Positions 5,061 to 12,165 of a stretch of 13,446 nt of DNA are shown here, in pieces. Below the pieces are notes generated by a model. The model worked only from the letters and a program-made list of their open reading frames with translations, did not search any database and was not told where the DNA came from. Location: assembly GCA_934504065.1 (NCBI GenBank), contig CAKSVQ010000052.1, positions 1-13,446 of the forward strand, written 5' to 3'. Made by a program: the position numbers and the translations under genes. Positions within the stretch are counted from its first letter, which is position 1, and the number at the start of each line of letters is the position of its first letter. The DNA comes from an uncultured Dysosmobacter sp. (lineage in GTDB: Bacteria > Bacillota > Clostridia > Oscillospirales > Oscillospiraceae).

Positions 5061-7424
5061 TCACTGCTCCTCCGGAACCAGCCACAGCTTTTTCGCGGCG
5101 CTTTTGGCCTCGCTGCGGCGGCTGACGCCCAGCTTATCCAGCACATGGCTGACGTGGGTCTTGACCGTGGGCAGCTTGATATCCAGCACCGCGCCGATCT
5201 CGGCGTTGCTCTTGTCGGCGCACAGCAGCCGCAGCACCTGCAGTTCCGTTCCGGTCAGCATTTCACTGGGGGCGAGACGGGGACGCAGAAAGGCCGGATA
5301 GTAGGCCGCCTGCATCCGCACCTCCGCCATCAGCCGCTTGAACCACCTGGTATCGCCCTCCCACTTCACTTCCTCTAAAAGCGGCAGCACCGCGCCGCCG
5401 TACACGCTGACGGTGCGGATGAAGCGAAATTCCGCCGCCGTTTCCAGCGCATCGGCAAGCCTTGCCCGCCACGCGCTGTCCTTTTTGCGATAGAGAGCGA
5501 TGGCGCACATCACATCAAGGTGCACCCCGTCGATATACCGCGCGCAGGCCTTTGTATAGGGCTCCAGCGGCGAAAGGGTCAGCAGGGCAGCGTCCGGCTT
5601 GCCGTCTGCCAGCTCCACCTGCGCCTGCGTGAAGTATTGATAGCGCTTCATCACGTCCAGATGCATGGGGTCCCGGGGAGCCTTTTCCCGGTACCAGCCA
5701 TCGGCACGGTCCAGATGCCCGGTGTGCAGGTCGATGCGGCAGAGCATGGCGTCGATATTGGGCAGAAAACGGGAAAGGCCGTTTTTCTCAAAGCGATCCC
5801 GCAGGGTCTCCAGCGTGCGGCGGGCATCGTCCGCCTGTCCGGCGGAGAGCTGGCTACGCCCCAGCAGCCCGGCCGCGGCAAATTCCATATCCGGTGTGCC
5901 GCTGCGGCGGATCTCCGCCATGCGGGAGATGAGGGAGAGCATCCGGGAGGAAATATCCTCCCCCTTTTCAAATTTGCTCTCCGCGATGGCGCAGTCCGCA
6001 AGGCCCACACCGTCCCGGCCCAGCACCGTCTCCACTGGAAGGCGGAGGGTCTGGTAGAGCAGGTCGTCCTTTTTGCTCCACGGGGAAAAATCCTTGCCGC
6101 CGTTCATGATGCTGGGCAGGCCGCTGGTCACAGAGAAGGGCGGCAGGGTCACCTCTTTATTCGTCAGCAGGCGGAACACCGCCGGGATCGTCTCCGTCAG
6201 CCCCTCTACGCCCCGCTGGGGCAGGGAAATATCCAGCCACGCAAGGCGGCTGCGGGCCTGCCGTCCGGCGGCATCCTGTCTGCCGCAGCCAAGGGCGAAC
6301 TGCTGCAACGCCTGATACCAGCGTTCGGAGCCCTCATAATCCATGCTCAGCGCGCAGAGCATACTCATGCCCTGCATCAGCGCCGGGGAGGCCAATATCT
6401 CCGCCTCCGGCAGCGTGCGGTAATAGGACTCCATCTCGCCATAGTGCCCCATGCCGGGGTGCAGCTCGGCGTTGCGGATCAGCAGCTCCGACACCTTGGA
6501 GTGGTCGCCGCCCCGGGTATAGCATTCCAGCGCCCGGGGATAGTCCTCCTTCAGCTCGTAGTACAGTCCGCCCCGGCTGAACAGGGCGCGGCGCTTGTTC
6601 TCAGAATACTCCCGGTCCATCTCCCACAGCAAGAACGCCCGGAACTGGGGCCAGAAATGGAAAGTCTGGATGCCGTCATAGCGCAGCATGGTGGTGTAGC
6701 GCTGCAGCCAGTCCAGCACTTCCCCGGCGTGGGGGTCGCCGCTGACCATCCGGGCCATCTCCAAATCGAACTGCTCAAAAGGGGCCACCTCCAGCAAAAA
6801 GCGGCGCACGGGCAGGTCGAAGCGCTGATAGATCGCGGTCTCAAAATAGACAAACACCTCCCGGAAAGCCTGCGCCACGATCTCCGGGGAAAAGGGCTTG
6901 CCCCCGGCCATGCACCGGGCAGTGATGGCCACGCCCAGCGGGTGGCCGATGGACTTTTCCAGAATGCCGCTGATCTCACTGTCCGTCACCGGAACACCCG
7001 CGTTTTGAAACAGGCGGCGAATATCCTCTCTGCCAAAAAGCAGCTCGTCGGCGCTCACCACCCGCATCAGCCCCGCGTATTGAAACGCCATCAGGCACCC
7101 CGGCGGCGTTCCCCGGGAGAGCAGCACGAACCGCCGCCGGGTCTCCTCCCGGATCAGCGTGCACAGCGTCTGCCAGTCGGCTTCCTCCTGCATGAGCTGG
7201 GCGTCCTCCACCACCAGTACGTCCCATGTGTCATCCGGGGTGGGCAGCGCGAAATCCGACTCTCCCGCCCGCACACAGCACGTCTTCTGCCCCAACAGCA
7301 GCGTCCGGGTCAGCGCGCTTTTTCCAAAACCGCAGGGCGCGCTGAAAAACAGCACCCGGCCCCGCTCCATGAACGTGCAGAAGGTCTCGGCAATGCTGCG
7401 CTTGACTACAATGTGTTCCAGCAT
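5061..7424 (-). CDS. MalT-like LuxR family transcriptional regulator (large ATP-binding)
   Basis: A 787-residue cytoplasmic regulator of the large LuxR/STAND type. The N-terminus has a Walker A (APCGFGKSA, about residues 29-37) and a Walker B-like WDVLVVEDAQ (about 67-76). A long helical middle of TPR-like character follows (ECYTRGGDHSKVSELL, and later AQVELADGKPDAALLTL), including the motif SGLPSIMNGGKDFSPW seen in Clostridia members of this group. The last 65 residues are the LuxR helix-turn-helix: LTGTELQVLRLL, KSNAEIGAVLDIKLPTVKTH, VSHVLDKLGVSRRSEA. Such proteins bind ATP and a ligand, oligomerise and activate genes; ligand and targets are unknown here. The ATG at 7422-7424 is 6 nt after GGAGG, whereas the ATG at 7428-7430 abuts it. 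It has its own promoter and lies just upstream of the Nudix gene, a possible target. Confidence 0.9.
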   Translation of the reverse strand: MLEHIVVKRSIAETFCTFMERGRVLFFSAPCGFGKSALTRTLLLGQKTCCVRAGESDFALPTPDDTWDVLVVEDAQLMQEEADWQTLCTLIREETRRRFVLLSRGTPPGCLMAFQYAGLMRVVSADELLFGREDIRRLFQNAGVPVTDSEISGILEKSIGHPLGVAITARCMAGGKPFSPEIVAQAFREVFVYFETAIYQRFDLPVRRFLLEVAPFEQFDLEMARMVSGDPHAGEVLDWLQRYTTMLRYDGIQTFHFWPQFRAFLLWEMDREYSENKRRALFSRGGLYYELKEDYPRALECYTRGGDHSKVSELLIRNAELHPGMGHYGEMESYYRTLPEAEILASPALMQGMSMLCALSMDYEGSERWYQALQQFALGCGRQDAAGRQARSRLAWLDISLPQRGVEGLTETIPAVFRLLTNKEVTLPPFSVTSGLPSIMNGGKDFSPWSKKDDLLYQTLRLPVETVLGRDGVGLADCAIAESKFEKGEDISSRMLSLISRMAEIRRSGTPDMEFAAAGLLGRSQLSAGQADDARRTLETLRDRFEKNGLSRFLPNIDAMLCRIDLHTGHLDRADGWYREKAPRDPMHLDVMKRYQYFTQAQVELADGKPDAALLTLSPLEPYTKACARYIDGVHLDVMCAIALYRKKDSAWRARLADALETAAEFRFIRTVSVYGGAVLPLLEEVKWEGDTRWFKRLMAEVRMQAAYYPAFLRPRLAPSEMLTGTELQVLRLLCADKSNAEIGAVLDIKLPTVKTHVSHVLDKLGVSRRSEAKSAAKKLWLVPEEQ

Positions 7425-7465
7425 CCGCATCCCTCCGTCTTTTGGATTTCCTTTGATATATTTTT

Positions 7466-7494
7466 ATTGTAGCAGGGCCTGCTTCTCTTGTAAA
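7466..7494 (-). promoter_or_regulatory. Sigma-A promoter of the LuxR-type gene, with a dyad in the spacer
   Basis: Minus strand: TTTACA (7489-7494), 17-nt spacer, TACAAT (7466-7471), each 5 of 6 to consensus. The spacer carries AGCAGG-C-CCTGCT (7471-7483), a perfect 6-1-6 palindrome reaching into the -10, so probably an operator. Autoregulation is a reasonable guess. Confidence 0.7.
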
Positions 7495-7512
7495 TCATCC
7501 CAAAGTATGAGA

Positions 7513-7545
7513 CGCAGGGCGGAGCGCCGGATGCTCCGCCCTGCG
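7513..7545 (-). terminator. Strong hairpin after spoIVB
   Basis: Three bases after the spoIVB stop, a perfect 13-bp GC-rich stem (7513-7525 with 7533-7545, loop 7 nt) can form; flanking AGA/TCT extends it past a bulge. The bases after it on the minus strand (TCATACTTTGG) have no proper U-run, so it may stabilise the 3' end or terminate only partly. Confidence 0.6.
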
Positions 7546-7548
7546 GTC

Positions 7549-8544
7549 TTATGCCGCTTTCAGCATATTTTCAATGGAAATTCCATATCCTTTAGTCGGA
7601 TCATTCAGCAGCACATGGGTCACGGCGCCCACCAGCCTGCCGTTTTGCAAAATAGGGCTGCCGCTCATCCCCTGCACAATGCCGCCTGTCAGCTCCAACA
7701 GCGCCGGATCGGTGACCGAGAGTACCAGATCCCGGCCATCCTGCGCCACCGAATTTGTTTTCAAAATTTCAATGGCAAACATTTCCACCCCGTCGCCCTG
7801 AACGTTGGCTGCGATCACCGCCGCGCCGGGGGCGGGATCGCCTGTGGGCACTGCCTGCCCCTGTGAAGCAGGCAAATCCCCCTCCAGCGTGCCGAACACG
7901 CCGCTGGCGGTGTTGGCGTACAGCCCGCCAAGGTTGCTTTCCAACTCGAAGGCCCCCCGCAGCTCCCCGGCCGCGCCGCACGTGCCCTTTTTCACCGCCT
8001 TTACTGTGGAGGGAAGGATCGAGCCGCTGGAAAAGGGCATGAGCTGGGCGGTATCCACATCGGTGATGCCGTGCCCCAGCGCGCCGAAGGTCTTCGTGGC
8101 GGGATCATAATACGTCATTGTGCCGATCCCGGCCATGCTGTCCCGTATCCATGCGCCGATGCAGTAAACGCCCTGATCGTTCTGACGGGGCTGGACGCGG
8201 ACGGTCATCTCCCCGCTGCCCCGCCGCACGGAAAGCTCCGCTTCCCCGCCGCACGCCTGCAGCAGGGACTGAAACTGCTCTGTGGAGGTCACCGCGTCGC
8301 CGCCGCACTCCAAAATCACATCGCCGGAGCGCAGCCCGCAGGCTTTGGCCGGCGTGCCGCCCTCCGGCGGCCTGACCACCACCACGCCCCGGGAGAAGAG
8401 CTTGATGCCCACCGTGTGCCCTACCGGGACCAGATAGCGGGGCGTCACCGTGGCGGAGGCCCCGGCCGCGCACACCAGCGCCGCCGCAAGTCCCACTGCC
8501 GCCATTCGCAAAAGCCGTTTTGCCGTTTGCACTGTTCCATACAA
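7549..8544 (-). CDS. spoIVB: SpoIVB peptidase (sigma-K checkpoint serine protease)
   Basis: A 331-residue forespore serine peptidase of family S55. In spore formers it is secreted into the space between forespore and mother cell and cleaves SpoIVFA, which releases activation of sigma-K. Order: N-terminal membrane or signal segment (about 14-31, AAVGLAAALVCAAG), PDZ domain (about 45-118, with GLRSGDVILECGG), then the peptidase with catalytic His158 (FGALGHGITDVDT) and Ser294 (VQGMSGSPILQNGRLVGAVTH). All key motifs are intact. It is shorter than the B. subtilis protein (425 residues), mostly at the N-terminus. I chose the TTG at 8542-8544, 9 nt after AAGGAG; the open frame further upstream runs into the ftsZ terminator, and the ATG at 8540 is out of frame. 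Usually next to spo0A, it is here separated from it by two genes. Confidence 0.95.
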   Translation of the reverse strand: MYGTVQTAKRLLRMAAVGLAAALVCAAGASATVTPRYLVPVGHTVGIKLFSRGVVVVRPPEGGTPAKACGLRSGDVILECGGDAVTSTEQFQSLLQACGGEAELSVRRGSGEMTVRVQPRQNDQGVYCIGAWIRDSMAGIGTMTYYDPATKTFGALGHGITDVDTAQLMPFSSGSILPSTVKAVKKGTCGAAGELRGAFELESNLGGLYANTASGVFGTLEGDLPASQGQAVPTGDPAPGAAVIAANVQGDGVEMFAIEILKTNSVAQDGRDLVLSVTDPALLELTGGIVQGMSGSPILQNGRLVGAVTHVLLNDPTKGYGISIENMLKAA

Positions 8545-8677
8545 CGAAAAACACTCCTTTCCGAATTTTTTTGCCGGAAGCTCCGGCCCGCTTATCTTTC
8601 GCCAAACGGCGGCGATGACGCCCGGCAAAATGCCCCAGCGCCGCCATGGCTGCATCTGCCTTTGCCGTCGAGACGGG

Positions 8678-8713
8678 AAAAAACAAAAACCCGCAGGCAA
8701 AAGCCTGCGGGTT
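8678..8713 (-). terminator. Rho-independent terminator of ftsZ
   Basis: Minus strand: an 11-bp perfect stem AACCCGCAGGC/GCCTGCGGGTT (8688-8698 with 8703-8713, loop TTTT) followed directly by TTTTTGTTTTTT. It lies 13 nt after the ftsZ stop and is the clearest terminator in the window. It separates the division genes from spoIVB. Confidence 0.95.
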
Positions 8714-8726
8714 CTCCTGTTTTTTG

Positions 8727-9896
8727 TCAGTCGCGCTTATTGAAAATTTTAAAAATATCGTCGAAAGGATCGTTCTCCTCCACCTTGGGCAGGTCCTCCT
8801 CCGCCAGCGGCATGGGAGCGGACACATGCTCTGTCGGAGCTTCCTCCGCCGCCGGAGCGGTGGCGGGCTGCTGCTGGGCAGTGGGCTGCGCTTCCACAGC
8901 CTTGGGGGCCGCCTTCGGAGCGGGCGCGGCGCTGTCCGGTGCCTTGTCAAAGCCTGTGGCGATGACCGTGACGCGGATCTCGTCATCCAGCGACTCGTCG
9001 AAGGTCGCGCCGAAGATGGTAAGCGCGTCGGGGTGGACGGCAGCCTGCACCAGCGAGGAGGCCTGTTCCACTTCCTCCAACCCGATGTCCATGGAGCCGG
9101 TGATGTTGATGAGCACGCCCTTGGCCCCATCGATCGAGGTTTCCAGCAGGGGGCTGGAAATGGCCATCTTGGCAGCTTCCTCGGCCTTACCCTTGCCCGC
9201 CGCGCGGCCCACGCCCATGTGGGCCATGCCCGCGTTTTTCATAATGGCGGTCACATCGGCAAAGTCCAGATTGATAAAGCCGGTATCCCGGATCAGGTCG
9301 GAAATGGACTGCACCGCCTGACGCAGCACATCGTCGGCAATTTCAAAGGCATTGGCAAATGTGATCTTCTGATCGGTGGCGTGCTTGAGGCGGTCGTTGG
9401 GGATGATGACCAGCGAGTCCACCTTGTCCTCCAACTCCGCAATGCCTGCGGCAGCCGCCCGCATCCGGCGCTGGCCCTCAAAGCCGAAGGGCTTTGTGAC
9501 CACGGCCACGGTGAGAATATCCATCTCCTTGGCGATCTCCGCCACGATGGGCGCGCCGCCGGTGCCCGTGCCGCCGCCCATGCCGGCGGTGATGAACACC
9601 ATGTCCGTGTTCTCCAGCGCCTTGGCGATCTGGTTGCGGCTTTCCTCGGCGGCCTTGCGGCCCACCTCCGGATCGGCGCCCGCGCCCTGTCCGTGGGTCA
9701 GCTTTTCGCCGATCTGAATTTTATAGGTAGCGCTGGAAACATTCAGCGCCTGCTTATCCGTGTTCACCGCCACAAAATCGACGCCCTTCGCGCCGGAACG
9801 GACCATGCGGTTGACCACATTGTTACCGCCGCCGCCCACGCCGATGACTTTAATATTGACAACGGTATCGGGACCGGTCTCCAATCCAAATGCCAT
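8727..9896 (-). CDS. ftsZ: Cell division protein FtsZ
   Basis: Tubulin-like GTPase of 389 residues that polymerises into the Z ring at midcell and recruits the divisome. Visible motifs are the nucleotide loop [14 protein letters not shown] (19-32), the tubulin signature GGGTGTGG (107-114) and the T7 catalytic loop [10 protein letters not shown] (206-215). After residue about 318 comes an Ala/Pro/Glu/Gln-rich linker and a tail ending [14 protein letters not shown]. The usual tail peptide, near IPxFLRxR, is not present in that form, so the binding surface for FtsA/SepF/EzrA-type partners may differ. The ATG at 9894-9896 has a perfect AGGAGG 7 nt upstream. It has its own promoter 77 nt upstream and a strong terminator. 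ftsA is not found beside it. Confidence 0.97.
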   Translation of the reverse strand: MAFGLETGPDTVVNIKVIGVGGGGNNVVNRMVRSGAKGVDFVAVNTDKQALNVSSATYKIQIGEKLTHGQGAGADPEVGRKAAEESRNQIAKALENTDMVFITAGMGGGTGTGGAPIVAEIAKEMDILTVAVVTKPFGFEGQRRMRAAAAGIAELEDKVDSLVIIPNDRLKHATDQKITFANAFEIADDVLRQAVQSISDLIRDTGFINLDFADVTAIMKNAGMAHMGVGRAAGKGKAEEAAKMAISSPLLETSIDGAKGVLINITGSMDIGLEEVEQASSLVQAAVHPDALTIFGATFDESLDDEIRVTVIATGFDKAPDSAAPAPKAAPKAVEAQPTAQQQPATAPAAEEAPTEHVSAPMPLAEEDLPKVEENDPFDDIFKIFNKRD

Positions 9897-9972
9897 AGTG
9901 CTGCCTCCTGCTGTCGTTTGTATCACACCGCGCCAGCGGCGCAGTATTCCGTAGTCTACAAGTATTTTAATT

Positions 9973-10001
9973 ATTGTATGACACTTTGCCCTCCCGGTCA
10001 A
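9973..10001 (-). promoter_or_regulatory. Sigma-A promoter of ftsZ
   Basis: Minus strand: TTGACC (9996-10001), exact 17-nt spacer, TACAAT (9973-9978), each 5 of 6. It gives a leader of about 70 nt that holds a small hairpin (GCGCC-GCT-GGCGC, 9930-9942) before the AGGAGG. ftsZ can therefore be expressed apart from ftsQ. Confidence 0.8.
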
Positions 10002-10006
10002 GTGTC
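9980..10006. promoter_or_regulatory. Inverted repeat over the ftsZ promoter (candidate operator)
   Basis: GACACTT (9980-9986) and AAGTGTC (10000-10006) are a perfect 7-bp inverted repeat with 13 nt between. One arm overlaps the -35 and the other abuts the -10. The 20-bp centre-to-centre distance is two helical turns, as expected for a dimeric DNA-binding protein. No protein is assigned. Confidence 0.45.
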
Positions 10007-10061
10007 CCGCCGGGATTTCACCGGAAATTCCCGAAAAAAACCTTTTTCGACGGGCGGCTTC

Positions 10062-10832
10062 TCACCGCTCCTCCTGAATGAAATAGGTGCGCCCGCCCTC
10101 CCGGCGCATATCAAAGGTCCCGGTCATATTTTCCTGAATTTTTCCACTGGCCAGCGCCGCGCTCAGCGTTTTCAGCTTATAGGCGTAATCGTCCTCATAG
10201 AGCATCTCCACCGTGAAGCGCCCGGCGTAATCCATGGCGATGTAGGCTGGATCGTCCAGATGGATGCCGTTCACCTCATCCATCATGCCCGCATCCTCCA
10301 GAGCAGACAGCAGGCCGAGAAGGCTGTTTTGCTGCGAGGCGTATTCCGCCGCCAGCACGATCTTCGTCCCCACGGAGGGGGCCAGCAGCGTCACGCCCGT
10401 GATGGTGCCGCGGTCCGCCGCGTCGCCGGGGGCGCACTGCTCCACGATCTTGCCCCGGGGGCTCACCAGCCACGCATATCCGTCCTGCACCACCGCAAGG
10501 GGCGTGCCGCACTCCTCCACCTCGATGAGCAGGGTGTCCGGCAGCTTGCGGTTGATGCGCTTGACCCGCTCGATGTAAGGCAGCGCCTCCTGAATACGCT
10601 GGCGCACCGTGTTTTTGTTCAGCAAAAACAAATTGTCGCCGCTGTGTACCCCGGCGGCTTCGATGATCTCCTCCTGCGTATAGCGCTCGCCTCCGGTGAC
10701 GACCACCGTGTCCACCCGGAAAAACAGTGTCAGCGCCGCGATAATGGCCGCACAGACCACCAATACGGACAGCAGCTTATAGAGGAAGCCGAACTGCCCT
10801 CCCCGCCGTCTGTTTCTTCTGCGTCGTGCCAT
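10062..10832 (-). CDS. ftsQ: Cell division protein FtsQ/DivIB
   Basis: Single-pass divisome protein of 256 residues. The cytoplasmic N-terminus is short and strongly basic (MARRRRNRRRGG); one transmembrane segment follows (about 18-38, YKLLSVLVVCAAIIAALTLFF). The POTRA domain runs from about 40 (VDTVVVTGGERYTQEEIIEAAGVHSGDNLF) to about 108 (INRKLPDTLLIEVEE), and an FtsQ-type beta domain fills the rest. In other bacteria FtsQ/DivIB recruits and holds DivIC/FtsB and FtsL at the septum. The ATG at 10830-10832 is 8 nt after AGGAG and 11 nt after the murA stop, so the two are surely co-transcribed. No classical terminator follows: only an A-rich then T-rich stretch (10034-10046) and an imperfect stem with no U-run, so transcripts may continue into ftsZ. 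Confidence 0.92.
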   Translation of the reverse strand: MARRRRNRRRGGQFGFLYKLLSVLVVCAAIIAALTLFFRVDTVVVTGGERYTQEEIIEAAGVHSGDNLFLLNKNTVRQRIQEALPYIERVKRINRKLPDTLLIEVEECGTPLAVVQDGYAWLVSPRGKIVEQCAPGDAADRGTITGVTLLAPSVGTKIVLAAEYASQQNSLLGLLSALEDAGMMDEVNGIHLDDPAYIAMDYAGRFTVEMLYEDDYAYKLKTLSAALASGKIQENMTGTFDMRREGGRTYFIQEER

Positions 10833-10843
10833 AGTGCTTTCTC

Positions 10844-12106
10844 CTACTTCTCTGTTTCCTGCCGGGTGATGTCCGCGCCCAGCGCCGCAAGATCGGCCAC
10901 AATGTCCTGATACCCCCGGTCAATGTGCCCGGTCTCAAAAATCTCCGTTTCGCCCTCGGCCATCAGCGCCGCGCAGCACAGTGCCGCGCCGCCCCGCAGG
11001 TCCGTGCAGTACACCCTTGCGCCGTGAAGCGCGGGAACACCGCTGACCACCGCCGTCCGCCCGGACACCCGGATGTCCGCCCCCATGCGGGTCAGCTCAT
11101 CCACATGGCGGTAGCGGTTTTCAAAAATATTTTCCTCAAAGACCGTCGCGCCCCGGCTGCGCAGCAGCGCCGCCATCAAAACCGCCTGCGCGTCGGTGGG
11201 AAAACCGGGATAGGGCGCGGTGCGCACCGGGCGCACCGCCCGCAACTGTCCGGGGGCGCTCAGGCGGATACCCTCCTTCAAGCCGTGCACGGTGCATCCA
11301 CTCTCCCGCAGCACGGCGGTCACGGCGGCAAGGTGCTCTTCCCGCGCCCCCCGGAGCATGACCTCGCCCCCGGCGCCCGCGGCGGCACAGAGGTATGTGG
11401 CGGCGGCGATGCGGTCCGGCATCACCGCGTAGGCACAGCCGTGCAGCCTTTGCCCACCCTCCACCGTCACAGTGGAGGTGCCCGCGCCGGACACGCAGCC
11501 GCCGCAGGCGTTCAAAAAGTCCTGCAGGTCGCCGATCTCCGGCTCCCGGGCCGCATTGCAGATGGATGTGACACCCTCCGCGCCGCAGGCCGCCAGCATC
11601 AGATTTTCCGTAGCGCCCACAGAGGGGATGGCCAGCACCACCTCCGCGCCCCGCAGCTGCCGTGCACGGCAGTGCAGCCGCCCGCCGGAATCGTCGATCT
11701 CCGCCCCCAGCGCCCGCAGGCCGGACAGGTGCAGGTCGATGGGCCTTGGCCCCAGCTCGCAGCCGCCGGGATAACTCAGTTCCACTTGGCCGCAGCGGGC
11801 CAGCATGGCCCCGAGGAATATGGCGGACGAGCGCATCTCCCGCATCAGCGCGTCAGAGACCGCGCAGCCGCTCAGCGCGGCGGCGTCCACCAAAAGGCTG
11901 GTGCCTTCCCACCGCGTCTTGCAGCCCAGCGAGCGCAGAATGCGGACCGAGGCATCCACATCCCGCAGCCGGGGGCAGTTTTGCACTTCCACCTCCCCCG
12001 CGGTCAGCAATGTGGCCGCAAGAATGGGCAGCACGCTGTTTTTCGCCCCCTGTATGGCGGTCTCGCCTGAAAGATGCGCGCCGCCCCGCGCCAGGATCGT
12101 TTTCAT
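10844..12106 (-). CDS. murA: UDP-N-acetylglucosamine 1-carboxyvinyltransferase MurA
   Basis: Cytoplasmic enzyme of 420 residues for the first committed step of peptidoglycan synthesis: transfer of enolpyruvate from PEP to UDP-GlcNAc. Lys22-Asn23 in the GAKN motif and the catalytic-loop Cys116 (PGGCELGPRPIDLHL) are present; Cys at this position predicts fosfomycin sensitivity. Further MurA motifs are PSVGATENLMLAA, YPGFPTDAQAVLMAAL and FENRYRHVDELTRMGADI. Length is normal for the family. Two ATGs compete: the one at 12104-12106 lies 6 nt after GGGGG, while the one at 12110-12112 abuts the G-run, so I use the former (the latter adds two residues). It sits between murG and ftsQ; a long hairpin in the murG-murA gap may affect its translation. 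Many Clostridia have a second murA copy, so this may be one of two. Confidence 0.95.
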   Translation of the reverse strand: MKTILARGGAHLSGETAIQGAKNSVLPILAATLLTAGEVEVQNCPRLRDVDASVRILRSLGCKTRWEGTSLLVDAAALSGCAVSDALMREMRSSAIFLGAMLARCGQVELSYPGGCELGPRPIDLHLSGLRALGAEIDDSGGRLHCRARQLRGAEVVLAIPSVGATENLMLAACGAEGVTSICNAAREPEIGDLQDFLNACGGCVSGAGTSTVTVEGGQRLHGCAYAVMPDRIAAATYLCAAAGAGGEVMLRGAREEHLAAVTAVLRESGCTVHGLKEGIRLSAPGQLRAVRPVRTAPYPGFPTDAQAVLMAALLRSRGATVFEENIFENRYRHVDELTRMGADIRVSGRTAVVSGVPALHGARVYCTDLRGGAALCCAALMAEGETEIFETGHIDRGYQDIVADLAALGADITRQETEK

Positions 12107-12115
12107 ATCCATCCC

Positions 12116-12155
12116 CCCATGCCCAAAATGGTCTGCCCCATCCTATGGGCATGGG
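12116..12155 (-). promoter_or_regulatory. Hairpin in the murA leader, next to the ribosome binding site
   Basis: CCCATGCCCA (minus strand, from 12155 to 12146) pairs perfectly over 10 bp with TGGGCATGGG (12125 to 12116), loop 20 nt. The 3' arm runs directly into the G-run that serves as the murA ribosome binding site, so folding could reduce murA translation. There is no U-run after it, so it is not a terminator. Confidence 0.45.
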
Positions 12156-12165
12156 AGAACGGTGG

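Noticed and set aside
4888..5085. N-terminal extension of the Nudix protein to 259 residues
   Set aside because: The extra codons cover the TAGACA/TATAAT promoter and give no family similarity.
5520..7472. 650-residue plus-strand open frame opposite the LuxR-type regulator
   Set aside because: It is the antisense shadow of a clearly conserved gene, with Arg/His/Gln-rich low-complexity content and no recognisable domain. The same applies to the long plus-strand frames at 904-2193, 8646-10910 and 11662-13059.
8573..8587. Short hairpin GCCGGA-GCT-TCCGGC upstream of spoIVB as a terminator
   Set aside because: On the transcribed strand it is followed by a run of A, not T, so it cannot act as an intrinsic terminator; the real one is at 8678-8713.
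8545..8670. Sigma-F/sigma-G type promoter for spoIVB
   Set aside because: I looked for TGNATA-like and CATNNTA-like boxes; the best pair (TGCAGC, 16 nt, CATTTTG) is too weak to call, although a forespore promoter is expected here.
8545..8700. N-terminal extension of SpoIVB to an upstream ATG
   Set aside because: The extension would begin inside the ftsZ terminator stem, has no ribosome binding site and is not like other SpoIVB proteins; the TTG at 8544 has AAGGAG at the right distance.
9897..10001. N-terminal extension of FtsZ by 35 residues
   Set aside because: It would run through the promoter and leader hairpin; the ATG at 9896 has a perfect ribosome binding site and gives the canonical FtsZ start.
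10019..10050. A-run/T-run near the end of ftsQ as a terminator
   Set aside because: The possible stem around CCCG...CGGG has two mismatches and its T-run lies inside the stem, with no U-tract after it.
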